Origin: Caulobacteraceae bacterium PMMR1
GTDB lineage: Bacteria > Pseudomonadota > Alphaproteobacteria > Caulobacterales > Caulobacteraceae
Reading direction: 5' to 3'
Assembly: GCA_000733915.1 (NCBI GenBank)
Contig: JPOM01000001.1
Span: forward strand, 372,001 to 436,000
DNA length: 64,000 nucleotides
Part shown: piece after piece, positions 18,060 through 26,684 of the stretch
How positions within the stretch are numbered: the first letter of the stretch is position 1
Layout of the letters: each line of letters begins with the position of its first letter
Position numbers and translations under genes: made by a program
Notes under the pieces: model-generated
What the model saw: only the letters and a program-made list of their open reading frames with translations
Databases searched by the model: none
What the model was told of the DNA's origin: nothing

Positions 18060-18885
18060 ACTACCGCCACGCCTTCCATGCCGGCAACTTCGCCGACCTG
18101 GTCAAGCACGCCCTGCTCCTGGCGCTGATCGCCGGGCGGCCGCCGGGCGTTGCGCCGCTCACGGTGGTGGAGTCCCATGCCGGGGCGGGGCTCTACGACC
18201 TCGGCGACGGGCCGGCTCAGGCGTCGCGGGAGGCGCAGGCCGGCATCGGACGCCTGCTGGCCGAGCCGGAGCCGCCCGCCGCCTTCGCCCCCCTGGTCCG
18301 GATCGTGCGGGCGCTGAACAGGGGCCCGACCGCGCGGCTCTATCCGGGGTCGCCGCTCCTGGCCTGGCGGACGCTGCGGCGCGGGGACCGCTGGCGGGGG
18401 TTCGAGCTGCGTCGCGAGGAGGCGGCGGCCCTCAAGGCGCTCGCCCGGCGCGAGGCGCCCCAGGGGATCGACGTCCAGGCGGAGGCGGGGGACGGCTTTG
18501 CGGGCGGGATCACGGCGCTGCCGGCGCAGGGCAAGGGCCTGCTCCTTATCGACCCGCCGTTCGAGCGTGGCGACGACTACCTCCGGTCCGCCGAGCTCGC
18601 CCGCGCCGCCCGCGCTCGCAACCCCGACGTCGCCGTGGCGATCTGGACGCCGCTGAAGGACCTCGACACCTTCGACCGCTTCCTGACGGCGCTTCGCGAA
18701 GCGGCGGCGGGCGGCTTTGCAGCCCAGGCGCGGCTGCGGCCCCTCTCCGACCCGCTGAAGATGAACGGATGCGCCATGACCGTGCTGGGCGCCCCCGAGG
18801 CGGCCCTGTCGCCGCCGCCATCTGCCGCCACGTCGTGGAGCTGAGCGGCGAGGCCGGGGGCGCGGCGGTGCTGGAGCGGCTCTGA
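18056..18885 (+). CDS. rlmJ: 23S rRNA (adenine(2030)-N6)-methyltransferase with apparent frameshift
   Basis: RlmJ methylates A2030 of 23S rRNA. The TTG start (MNYRHAFHAGNFADLVKHALL) matches the highly conserved family N-terminus. LIDPPFERGDDY holds the DPPF catalytic motif, and NGCAMTVL is the expected C-terminal strand. The open frame ends at 18844 with a low-quality tail (PPPSAATSWS). The neighbouring frame supplies a far better end (AAAICRHVVELSGEAGG ... LERL) and stops at 18885. Total length is one base short of a multiple of three; the shift lies around 18800-18820 in a GC-rich run. The catalytic domain is unaffected. Confidence 0.82.
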
Positions 18886-19011
18886 CCCGCAACCCGCGCC
18901 GCGGCTCACGGGTTAGGCAGCCGAAGACCGGGCGTGCGTTTCGCAGTGCAACACCGCTGCAGCTCTGCTATGCTGCGGCGCACAATAATCTCGCCTGGAT
19001 GGAGACCCGCC

Positions 19012-19808
19012 ATGCAATCCGAGTTCGCGTCCCCCTCGTCCGAGACCGCGCCCGCCCGCCGCGCCCTGTACGTGGGCGTGGGCCTGGCCTCGCCCCTCTG
19101 GCCCGCGTTCGCCCTGGCCGCCGGGGCCGGCATGGCCGCCTGGTGGTGGCTGCAGCTGAGCCGCGGAAGCGTGCTGGCGCCGATGGGCCGGAGCCACCTG
19201 GAGGCCGGGCGGGGAAGCCCCCATCCCGAGCCGCCGCGGCCGACCGACGTCGACGAGGGCCGGGCCGTGGCCGAGGGTGCAGCGCACCCGCAGGACGTGA
19301 TGGCGCACACCGTGGTCCCCCCCGAGGCGCCGGACGCGGTGGCCCATCCCCTGGACGACAGCCTGCCGGTCTCCGCCGCCGAGGTCATGGCGCACACGCC
19401 GCCAGAGACCGCAGGCGTGCGCCTGGCGAAGGACGGGGCGGCGGTTCCCGCCAACGACGGCCCCGCCGCGGACGCCGCGCCCCCGCCGGCGCTCCACGCC
19501 CCGCCGGGATCACCCCTGAGATCACCCCTGAGATCACCCCTGTGCTGGACACCTCCGCCAAGGCGACGGCGGACGCGGCGCTGGGCGTACAAGGCGAGCC
19601 GAGGCGGATCTCTCGCCGGGTGATCAGCAGCGTCGAGCACTCCGCCGCCGCGGCGGAGCCCACGCGCGTGTCGGCCCCTGCCTCGCCCGCCGTCTCGCCT
19701 CAGCTGGGCGATGCGGCGCTCGCGCCCTCGGCCGCCGCGGCGGCGGAGTCCGCGTCAAAGCCCGCGCCCCGCAAGCCTGCAGCCCCGAAGTCGCCGCCCA
19801 AGGCCTGA
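19012..19808 (+). CDS. membrane-anchored Pro/Ala-rich protein with apparent frameshift
   Basis: I do not recognise the family. The N-terminal part has one hydrophobic segment (about residues 27-48: PLWPAFALAAGAGMAAWWW) and then a low-complexity region with a repeated V/M-AH motif (VMAHT, VAHP, VMAHT). The frame from the ATG continues to 19623 but turns Pro/Arg-rich after about 19500. The adjacent frame continues as ITPEITPEITPVLDTSAKATADAALG ... and ends in an Ala/Pro/Lys tail at 19808. The combined length is one base short of a multiple of three, implying a lost base near 19495-19510. The Lys/Ala/Pro tail resembles phasin or histone-like tails, only loosely. Confidence 0.6.
19508..19543 (+). 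repeat. three tandem copies of a 12-bp unit
   Basis: The unit gatcacccctga occurs three times head to tail (the last copy ends in t). In the frame of the downstream part it encodes ITPE-ITPE-ITPV. The 12-bp unit keeps frame, so copy-number change would only lengthen or shorten the protein. It sits beside the apparent frameshift of the host gene. Confidence 0.85.
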
Positions 19809-19814
19809 GCGCCG

Positions 19815-20477
19815 TCAGGCGCTCTTCGCCACGCTCTGGAACAGGATCGCCCCGTCCGACGAGCCGAGCTCGGCCTCGAAGGCGCGATCCGGGTGCGGCA
19901 TGAGGCCGAGCACATTGCCGCGCGCGTTCACGATGCCGGCGATTCCCCGCGCGGAGCCGTTCGGATTTTCTTTGTAGCGGAAGACGACCTGGCCCTCGCC
20001 CTCCAGCCGGTCCAGGGTGTCCTCGTCGGCGTAGAAATTGCCCTCGCCGTTGCCGACCGTCATCTGCACCGTCCGCCGCCCCGCGTAACCCGCGGTGAAG
20101 CGGGTCTGGGCGTTGGCGACCTCCAGCTCCACGGGCTTGCACACATATTTCAGCCCCGCGTTGCGCAGCAGGGCGCCGGGCAGCAGGCGGGCCTCGCACA
20201 GCACCTGGAAGCCGTTGCAGATGCCGACCACGGCCGCGCCGCGCCTCGCCGCCGCCTTCACCGCCTCCATCACGGGGCTCAGCGCCGCCACCGCGCCGCA
20301 GCGCAGATAGTCGCCATAGGAGAAGCCGCCCGGCAGGACGATCAGGTCGAGGTCGGGGTCGAGCTCCCGCTCGGCGTGCCAGACGAACTGCGCCTTGGCG
20401 CCGGTGGACCGCTCGATGGCGGCGGCGCAGTCGCGGTCGCAGTTGGACCCGGGAAAGACGATGACGGCGGACTTCAT
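19815..20477 (-). CDS. purQ: phosphoribosylformylglycinamidine synthase subunit PurQ
   Basis: A 220-residue class I glutamine amidotransferase that supplies ammonia for FGAM synthesis in purine biosynthesis. FPGSNCDRD at the N-terminus, [10 protein letters not shown], catalytic Cys in GICNGFQ (about 87) and MPHPDRAFE near the end (His and Glu of the triad) are all intact. It works with PurS, encoded just upstream, and with PurL, which is not in this window. It is separated from purS by 97 bases without a gene. Confidence 0.97.
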   Translation of the reverse strand: MKSAVIVFPGSNCDRDCAAAIERSTGAKAQFVWHAERELDPDLDLIVLPGGFSYGDYLRCGAVAALSPVMEAVKAAARRGAAVVGICNGFQVLCEARLLPGALLRNAGLKYVCKPVELEVANAQTRFTAGYAGRRTVQMTVGNGEGNFYADEDTLDRLEGEGQVVFRYKENPNGSARGIAGIVNARGNVLGLMPHPDRAFEAELGSSDGAILFQSVAKSA

Positions 20478-20574
20478 GGGTGCGGGCCTGCGGACGGGGA
20501 GTCGAGATGGCGAGGGGAGACGGCGCCCCGACCCGCGCCGGTCGCCGCGGCCAAAAGGCGGCCTCGGCCGGCCA

Positions 20575-20829
20575 TCAGGCGATCTCCACCCGATAGCTCT
20601 CGATGATGGTGTTGGCGAGGAGGCGCTCGCACATGTCGCGCACCTCGGCCTCGGCGCCGGCGGGGTCGGCGGGGTCGAGGGCGAAGCGGATGGTCTTGCC
20701 CACGCGCACGTCCGACACGCCCGGCCAGCCCAGGCCGTGCAGCGCCTTCTCCACCGCCTTGCCCTGCACGTCGAGCACGCCGGGCTTCAGGAACACCTCC
20801 ACCGTCGCCTGCAGCCGTCCCTCCGCCAT
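20575..20829 (-). CDS. purS: phosphoribosylformylglycinamidine synthase subunit PurS
   Basis: An 84-residue subunit that bridges PurQ and PurL in the FGAM synthase complex. [23 protein letters not shown] and the closing [14 protein letters not shown] are diagnostic of the family, and the length is normal. The ATG overlaps the purC stop by one base (TGATG), giving tight coupling. Confidence 0.95.
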   Translation of the reverse strand: MAEGRLQATVEVFLKPGVLDVQGKAVEKALHGLGWPGVSDVRVGKTIRFALDPADPAGAEAEVRDMCERLLANTIIESYRVEIA

Positions 20830-21584
20830 CAGTGCACTCCGCCTTGGATCACGGTCGGCATCTCCTTCATGATGCCGAGCCGGCGCGCCACTTCCGTATA
20901 GCTCTCGATGACGTTGCCGAGGTCGCGGCGGAAGCGGTCCTTGTCGAGCTTCTCGTTGGTGGCGGAGTCCCAAAGCCGGCAGCTGTCCGGGCTGATCTCG
21001 TCGGCCAGCAGCACGCGGGAGAAGTCGCCCTCCCACACCCGGCCGTACTCGCACTTGAAGTCGACCAGGGTGATGCCGACGGCGCCGAACATGCCGCACA
21101 GGAAGTCGTTGACCCGCAGGGTCATGGCGAGCATGTCGTCGATCTCCTGGGTCGAGGCCCAGTTGAACGCCGTGATGTGCTCCTCGGTGACCATCGGATC
21201 GTTCAGGGCGTCGTTCTTGTAGTAGAACTCGATGATGGAGCGCGGCAGCTGCTGGCCCTCGGGCAGGCCCAGGCGCTGCGACAGCGAGCCGGCTGCGATG
21301 TTGCGGCAGACGACTTCGAGCGGGATGATCTCCACTTCCTTGATCAGCTGCTCGCGCAGGTTCAGCCGCTTTATGAAGTGGTTCTGCACGCCGATCCCGT
21401 TCAGGCGCGTCATGATGTATTCGGAGATGCGATTGTTCAGGACGCCCTTGCCTTCCAGAACCGCCTTCTTCTGAGCGTTGAAGGCGGTCGCGTCGTCCTT
21501 GAAGTACTGGATCAGGGTGCCAGGCTCGGGCCCTTCGTAGAGAATCTTGGCCTTGCCTTCATAGATCTTCTTGCGGCGGGTCAT
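20829..21584 (-). CDS. purC: phosphoribosylaminoimidazolesuccinocarboxamide synthase (SAICAR synthase)
   Basis: A 251-residue ATP-dependent ligase that joins CAIR and aspartate to form SAICAR in purine synthesis. [15 protein letters not shown] at the start, [28 protein letters not shown] and the [10 protein letters not shown] tail are all family features. It is first in purC-purS-purQ. The ATG at 21584 is used because the conserved core begins at once; upstream in-frame sequence is Arg/Ser-rich and unrelated. Confidence 0.97.
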   Translation of the reverse strand: MTRRKKIYEGKAKILYEGPEPGTLIQYFKDDATAFNAQKKAVLEGKGVLNNRISEYIMTRLNGIGVQNHFIKRLNLREQLIKEVEIIPLEVVCRNIAAGSLSQRLGLPEGQQLPRSIIEFYYKNDALNDPMVTEEHITAFNWASTQEIDDMLAMTLRVNDFLCGMFGAVGITLVDFKCEYGRVWEGDFSRVLLADEISPDSCRLWDSATNEKLDKDRFRRDLGNVIESYTEVARRLGIMKEMPTVIQGGVH

Positions 21585-21674
21585 GGGGGATGGCCTCCCT
21601 CTGCGCCGGGCGGTCGAACACGAAAGCGGCGCTGCCGAGAGTTCGGCGCGCCGGCTCGACTCGGCCCCGGGGCG

Positions 21675-21702
21675 AATATAGGTCTTCCCGACATTAGGGG
21701 AA
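21675..21702 (-). promoter_or_regulatory. possible promoter of purC-purS-purQ
   Basis: On the minus strand TATATT (21680-21675), preceded by CC and followed by C, makes a good Caulobacter-type -10. TTCCCC at 21702-21697 lies 16 bases upstream as a weak -35. Predicted start is about 85 bases before the purC ATG. The sequence also overlaps the upstream region of the divergent channel gene. Confidence 0.4.
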
Positions 21703-21709
21703 TGCGAAG

Positions 21710-22678
21710 ATGGGCGCAAACGCGGCCGGGGAGCTGAAGGCCGGGCCGGACGTCGACATCGGCCTCGACGACGAGGACCAGCGCGCCGCCCCCGCCCCGC
21801 CCCGCCCGTCGATTCCCCGCATGGCCTCGCCCGACGGCCTGCGCCGCGTCGTGGTCAAGGGCCGCGCGCCGGGCGGGTGGCGCGACATCTATCACGGCGC
21901 CCTGACCGTCTCCTGGGGGTGGTTCGCGCTCATCGCCTTTGCGATCTACCTGGGCTCCAACCTCGTCTTCGCCGCCGCCTATGCGCTGGACCCCAACGGC
22001 ATCGCGGGTCCGGGCCGCGGCTTCCTGCGGGCCTTCTTCTTCAGCGTCCAGACCATGGGCACGATCGGCTACGGCGCGCTCACGCCGGGCGACCTCTGGG
22101 GCAATCTGGTCGTCACCTTCGAGAGCTTCTATTCGCTGGGGCTGACGGCGGTGGCGACAGGGGTGATTTTCGCCCGCGTGTCGCGCCCCACCGCCCGCGT
22201 GATGTTCAGCCGCGTCGCCCTGATCTCGCTCAACGAGGGCAGGCCCACCTTCATGTTCCGCGCCGCCAACCAGCGCCGCAACCAGATCCTGGAGGCGCAG
22301 GTCAGTCTCTCGCTGGTGCATCAGGTGGTCACGGCGGAGGGCCAGGTCCTGCGCCGCATCGACGAGCTGAAGCCGGTGCGCGCCCGCTCGCCCATGTTCG
22401 CCCTGACCTGGACGGTGATGCACGTCATCGACGAGGCGAGCCCGCTTCACGGCTACACGCGCGAGCGGCTGGAGGCGGATCAGGCGGAGATCGTGGTCGT
22501 GCTCTCCGGCGTAGACGAGACCTTCGCCGACCGGGTGCACGCGCGCTATTCCTATGTGGCCGAGGACATCCTGTACGACCACGCTTTCGCCGACGTGCTG
22601 TCGATCGCCCCGGACGGCCAGCGGGTGGTCGACTACGGCGTCTTCCACGACGCGCAGCCGCGATCGTCGTTGTCCTAG
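21710..22678 (+). CDS. inward-rectifier (Kir-type) potassium channel
   Basis: A 322-residue prokaryotic Kir homologue. A hydrophilic N-terminus (about 60 residues) with the slide-helix region precedes TM1 (about 68-92), a pore loop with selectivity filter TIGYG at 118-122, and TM2 (about 128-153). A C-terminal immunoglobulin-like cytoplasmic domain (about 160-310) contains [19 protein letters not shown], as in KirBac channels. It would conduct K+ across the inner membrane. An AGGGGA ribosome-binding site precedes the ATG. It is divergent from purC. Confidence 0.93.
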   Translation: MGANAAGELKAGPDVDIGLDDEDQRAAPAPPRPSIPRMASPDGLRRVVVKGRAPGGWRDIYHGALTVSWGWFALIAFAIYLGSNLVFAAAYALDPNGIAGPGRGFLRAFFFSVQTMGTIGYGALTPGDLWGNLVVTFESFYSLGLTAVATGVIFARVSRPTARVMFSRVALISLNEGRPTFMFRAANQRRNQILEAQVSLSLVHQVVTAEGQVLRRIDELKPVRARSPMFALTWTVMHVIDEASPLHGYTRERLEADQAEIVVVLSGVDETFADRVHARYSYVAEDILYDHAFADVLSIAPDGQRVVDYGVFHDAQPRSSLS

Positions 22679-22686
22679 GCGGCGCC

Positions 22687-22716
22687 TTGAGGTCGCCCGG
22701 GTTCCGCGCCCATAGT
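22687..22716 (+). promoter_or_regulatory. possible leaderless promoter of the GNAT gene
   Basis: TTGAGG (22687-22692) and CATAGT (22711-22716) are 18 bases apart, and the ATG follows 7 bases after the -10. Transcription would start at or within one base of the start codon. Confidence 0.4.
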
Positions 22717-22723
22717 CCGGCGG

Positions 22724-23209
22724 ATGAGACCCGACGCCGCCCTGCGGCCCGCGACGGCGCTGGACGCGATGGCGGTCGCAAGATGGTTCCGCACGGCGGA
22801 GGAGGCTGTGCTGTGGGCCGGGCCGGGCGCGCCCTGGCCGGTGCCGCCGCTCTGGCTGGCGCGGGAGTTCGACCATCCGGTCCGGCGGCACTACGCCTTC
22901 ACGCTCTCAGGCCGGCTCGCGGGGGTGTTCAGCGTCGTGTTCCATCCGGCGCAGCGGCGCGCGCACCTGATCCACGTGGCGCTGGCGCCGGAGCGGCGAG
23001 GGCAGGGGCTCTCGCGCGACCTCCTGCAGGGCGTGCGCGAGGTGGCGCTGAGCCAGGGGGCGGCCGAGCGGCTGACGCTGAACGTCTTCGAGCGCAACGC
23101 GCCCGCGGTCGCCGCCTATCTCCGGGCGGGGTTTCGCGCCTACGCCCGCGCGCCGGCCGGCCGCGAGGGTCCCGACGCCGTGCTCCGCATGGCCCTGGCG
23201 CTGGACTGA
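22724..23209 (+). CDS. GNAT family N-acetyltransferase
   Basis: A 161-residue acetyltransferase of the GCN5-related fold. The acetyl-CoA pyrophosphate loop is seen in APERRGQGLSRDLL (R/Q-x-x-G-x-G/A type, about residues 85-98), followed by LNVFERNAPAVAAYLRAGF, the typical late beta-strand and helix pair. The substrate is unknown. The gene stands alone and converges with the M13 peptidase gene. Confidence 0.86.
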   Translation: MRPDAALRPATALDAMAVARWFRTAEEAVLWAGPGAPWPVPPLWLAREFDHPVRRHYAFTLSGRLAGVFSVVFHPAQRRAHLIHVALAPERRGQGLSRDLLQGVREVALSQGAAERLTLNVFERNAPAVAAYLRAGFRAYARAPAGREGPDAVLRMALALD

Positions 23210-23246
23210 GCCGGCGGGCGCAAGGCCGCCTGAGGCCGGGGCCGCC

Positions 23247-25301
23247 TCACCAGATCCGGACGCGCTGCTCCGGCGGCAGGTAGTACTTGCCGGACTTCAC
23301 CCCGAAGGCGTCGTACCAGGCGTCGATGTTGCGGGTCGGGCCCACGACGCGGAACTCCGGCGGGCTGTGCGGGTCGGACGCCATCTGGGACTTCAGGGCG
23401 TCGTCGCGCACCTTCTCGCGCCAGGCCTGGGCGAAGGCCATGAACAGGCGCTGGTCGCCGGTGAAGCCGTCGATCACCGGCGCCGGCTGGCCCTTCAGCG
23501 AGGCGTGGTAGGCGTCCAGCGCCATCAGCAGGCCGCCGAGGTCGGCGATGTTCTCGCCCATGGTCAGCTTGCCGTTGATGTGCATGCCCGGCACGGCTTC
23601 GTAGGCGTCGTACTGCTCGCCGAAGGTCTTGGCCTGGGCCTCGAAGCGCTTGGCGTCCTCCGCCGTCCACCAGTCGCGCAGCGCGCCGGTCTCGTCGATC
23701 TTGCGGCCCTGGTCGTCGAAGCCGTGGGTGATCTCGTGGCCGATGATCGCGCCGATCGCCCCGTAGTTCACCGCCGGATCGACCGACGGATCGAAGTAGG
23801 GTGCCTGCAAGATGCCGGCCGGGAAGACGATCTTGTTCTCCAGCCCGCCGTTATAGGCGTTCACGGTCTGGGGCGTCATGCCCCACTTCTTGTGATCGAC
23901 CGCCTTGCCAAGGTCTTCCACGCTGTAGGCCCACTCGAAGGCCTGGCTGCGGCGCACGTCGCCGAATAGGTCCGTCGGGTCGATTTTCAGGCCCGAATAG
24001 TCGCGCCACTTGTCAGGATAGCCGACCTGCACGTCCATTTTGGCGAGCTTTTTCAGCGCCTCGGCCTTGGTCTGGGCGCTCATCCAGGTGGCGCGCTCGA
24101 TGCGGCCGGCCATGGCCGCCTTCAGGTTCGCCACCAGGTCCTGCATCTTGGCCTTGGAGTCGGCGGGGAAATACTTGGACACATAGACCCGCCCGACCGC
24201 CTCGCCGAGACTGCCGTCGATCAGGCCCACGCCGCGCTTCCAGCGGGGGCGCTGCTGCTCCTGGCCGGTCAGCGCCTTGGTCAGCTCGAAGCGGCTGTCG
24301 ACAAACCGCTTGGACAGGAACGGCGAGGCCCCGTCGACGACATGGAACGTCTGCCAGGCCTTCAGCACCTCGAGCGGGGTCTCGGCGTAGATCCTGGTGA
24401 TCTTCTGCACCGCCGTGGTCTCGCCCAGCACGACCGTCTGCGGGCGCCCCGTGCCCGAGGCGGCGAAATACGCGGCCCAGTCCAGGCCCGGGGCGAAGGC
24501 CTGCAGCTTGGCCACGCTCATCGGGTTGTAGAGCTTCTCCAGGTCGCGGCGATCGGCGGCGGCCCAGCTGACCTCGGCGATGCGGGTCTCAAAGTCGAGC
24601 ACGCGCTTGGCGTTCCCGGCCGGGTCGGGATAGCCGACCATCTTTAGCGCCCGCGCGATGTAGGCCACATAGGCCGCCTTCTGGGGCGCGAACGACTTGG
24701 AGAGGTAGTAGTCGCGGTCGGGCAGGCCCAGCCCGGCCTGCTCGATCCAGAGCACGTTCAGGTCCGGCCGCTTGGCGTCGGGCTGCACGCTCAAGCCCAC
24801 GATCGAGGTCCCAAAGTCGCCGTTCGCCTGGCCCATGCGGCGGGTGAAGGCGGTCTTGGTCCGGATCGCGGCGATGCGGGCGAGCTCGGGGCGGAGCGGC
24901 TTGTCGTCCAGCGCCTCCACCCGCGGCTCGTCCATGAAGGCCTTGTAGAGGCTCCCGACCTTGGCCTCGATCTCGTTGGTCGGATGCTCGGCCGCCTGCT
25001 CGATCACGGTGCGGAGCTGGGCGGTGGAGCGGTTGAAGACGTCGTAGCCGACGCCGGCGTCGGCCTGGTCGGCGGGGATGACGGTCTTGGCCAACCAGGC
25101 GCCGTTCTCGGTCTTGAAGAAGTTGTCGCCCGGGGGCACGGAGGGATCCCGCCCGGAGAGGTCCACGCCCCACGTTCCGTATTTCGGCGCCGTTATGGAC
25201 TCTTGCGCCAGGGCCCCATCTTGCGCCAGCGCCCCGGGGGTGAAGGCGGGCGCGCAGGCGACGGCGGCCGCGCAAACGGCGGCGAGCAGGATGGTCCGCA
25301 T
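23247..25301 (-). CDS. M13 family zinc metallopeptidase (neprilysin/PepO-like)
   Basis: A 684-residue exported endopeptidase. The signal peptide (MRTILLAAVCAAAVACAPAF) includes a Cys, so it may be a lipoprotein. The catalytic motif HEITH at 522-526, third zinc ligand E583 in GENIADLGG, NAYNGGLENKIVFPAGILQ (substrate-binding NA-Y region) and a C-terminal RVWxx-like ending (EQRVRIW) define M13. It degrades small peptides in the periplasm. A promoter-like sequence lies just upstream. It is about the usual length for bacterial PepO. Confidence 0.94.
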   Translation of the reverse strand: MRTILLAAVCAAAVACAPAFTPGALAQDGALAQESITAPKYGTWGVDLSGRDPSVPPGDNFFKTENGAWLAKTVIPADQADAGVGYDVFNRSTAQLRTVIEQAAEHPTNEIEAKVGSLYKAFMDEPRVEALDDKPLRPELARIAAIRTKTAFTRRMGQANGDFGTSIVGLSVQPDAKRPDLNVLWIEQAGLGLPDRDYYLSKSFAPQKAAYVAYIARALKMVGYPDPAGNAKRVLDFETRIAEVSWAAADRRDLEKLYNPMSVAKLQAFAPGLDWAAYFAASGTGRPQTVVLGETTAVQKITRIYAETPLEVLKAWQTFHVVDGASPFLSKRFVDSRFELTKALTGQEQQRPRWKRGVGLIDGSLGEAVGRVYVSKYFPADSKAKMQDLVANLKAAMAGRIERATWMSAQTKAEALKKLAKMDVQVGYPDKWRDYSGLKIDPTDLFGDVRRSQAFEWAYSVEDLGKAVDHKKWGMTPQTVNAYNGGLENKIVFPAGILQAPYFDPSVDPAVNYGAIGAIIGHEITHGFDDQGRKIDETGALRDWWTAEDAKRFEAQAKTFGEQYDAYEAVPGMHINGKLTMGENIADLGGLLMALDAYHASLKGQPAPVIDGFTGDQRLFMAFAQAWREKVRDDALKSQMASDPHSPPEFRVVGPTRNIDAWYDAFGVKSGKYYLPPEQRVRIW

Positions 25302-25334
25302 GTTGGCGAGGGGTCCCCGAAAAGCGTGCGACCG

Positions 25335-25364
25335 TAGAATGGATCGCCCGCGCCCGCCTTCAAC
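25335..25364 (-). promoter_or_regulatory. possible promoter of the M13 peptidase gene
   Basis: On the minus strand TTGAAG (25364-25359) and TTCTAC (25340-25335) are 18 bases apart. Predicted transcription starts about 26 bases before the ATG at 25301. Confidence 0.4.
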
Positions 25365-25387
25365 TTAAATCGCCGTAACCTGAAGGG

Positions 25388-26521
25388 TTATAGCACGCCC
25401 AGCGCTTGGGCGGTCTCGGCCGTATAGGCCCCCTCGCGCAGGTGCTGGTCGCGCTGGAAGCGCGCCATGGCCTGGCGCGTGCCCTCGGTCAGGAGGCCGT
25501 CGGCCGGCCCCTGGTAATAGCCGCGCTGGGCCAGGGCGACCTGCGCCTTGGCGACCAGGGTGTCGCCCCGCACGCCGACGGACGCTTGCGCCTGGGCCGA
25601 CGCATAAGCCGGCGGCTCGCGACGGGGCGCATAGGCCGGGGCGGCGGGCGGCTCAGCCTCGCCGTAGGTCGTGCGCTTGGCGGCCGGATGATACGGGTGC
25701 GGCGCCGGCGGCTGGTAGGGCTGGGGAGCGGGCGTATAGCCCGGCTCGTCCTTCTTCTCGCACTGGAACTCCTGCCACTCGAAGCGGCTGGCGCTCACGA
25801 CGCGGGTCTTGGTGACGTAGCGATAGGTCGCCGGCGCCGTGTAGGTCTCGGTCCGCTCGGGCTGGACCACCACGCGCACCTTCACCACGCCGTACTCGGC
25901 CGGGATGATGCGCTTCTCGACGTGGGCGTCCACGTCGATGACCTGGCGGGTGAGGGTGCGGGTCTCGGCGGGGACAGGAATCTCCACCGTGCGGCCTGGC
26001 GACTTCAGCACCTGGCGGGTGACGGTCTTGTACTCGGCGGGCACCGCGACGAGGCAGAGCACCTCGCCGGTCGGCAGCGTCTTCACGGCGGAGTAGCTCA
26101 CCCCTCTGGGCGGCTTGCCGGGGCGCCACTCGTTATGCGCCTCGCGCACCAGCACCTGCTCCGTGATCGTCTCGTACTCGGCCGGCACGACCTCGGTGCG
26201 GGTGGTCGCGGGGCGGACCACGACCGTCTCTGTGACGGTCCTGTAGGTCGCCGGGATGGTGATCAGCTCGGTGCGCGCCTCGCGCAGCACCACGCGGCGC
26301 TCCTCCTCGCCATAGACGGCGGGGATGACACGCTTCTCGATCCGCTCGGGGGTGTCGACGATCCTGTCCTGGTAGGTCTCGGTCTGCTCGGGCAGGAACA
26401 CCCGCTGATAGCAGTGCCCGGGCGTCGCATTCGGCGGCAGGTCGGCCGGCTCGGCGAAGGCTGCGCCCGCGCACAGGATGGCGGCCGCGCTCGCGGTCCA
26501 CAGGACAGATTTCACGATCAA
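25388..26521 (-). CDS. exported 23-residue-repeat protein with peptidoglycan-binding domain
   Basis: A 377-residue protein with a signal peptide (cleavage about 23). Residues 66-250 consist of repeats beginning with [VI]PAxY followed by a T-V-T-x-x-V-V-V pattern. The PA positions 66, 89, 112, 160, 183, 206 and 229 are exactly 23 apart, apart from one 25-residue insert holding PTGEVLC. A Pro/Tyr-rich linker (260-310) leads to a C-terminal PG_binding_1 domain (about 321-377, with AQVALAQRGYYQGPADG). Paired Cys (C37, C156, C254) may form disulfides. It probably sits on the cell wall as a beta-rich rod; the function is unknown. The start is TTG. A paralogue lies beyond purB. Confidence 0.85.
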   Translation of the reverse strand: MIVKSVLWTASAAAILCAGAAFAEPADLPPNATPGHCYQRVFLPEQTETYQDRIVDTPERIEKRVIPAVYGEEERRVVLREARTELITIPATYRTVTETVVVRPATTRTEVVPAEYETITEQVLVREAHNEWRPGKPPRGVSYSAVKTLPTGEVLCLVAVPAEYKTVTRQVLKSPGRTVEIPVPAETRTLTRQVIDVDAHVEKRIIPAEYGVVKVRVVVQPERTETYTAPATYRYVTKTRVVSASRFEWQEFQCEKKDEPGYTPAPQPYQPPAPHPYHPAAKRTTYGEAEPPAAPAYAPRREPPAYASAQAQASVGVRGDTLVAKAQVALAQRGYYQGPADGLLTEGTRQAMARFQRDQHLREGAYTAETAQALGVL

Positions 26522-26684
26522 ACCCCCAGACTGAACAGCGCCCCGGCCGCCTTGGTAGACGAAGGGTTAACGTCCAGCAATGAAAAGTTAAGCCGTTTCA
26601 CCTCGCACACGAAACTTACGCGGGTCTTGGGCTGTTTTGTCGCGGCCGCGCCCCCGCTTGCGCCGTCCGGCGGCACAGGACGCG

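Noticed and set aside
26565-26592. CtrA-type site (two TTAA elements)
   Set aside because: The two TTAA elements are 17 bases apart, not the 7 needed for a CtrA box.
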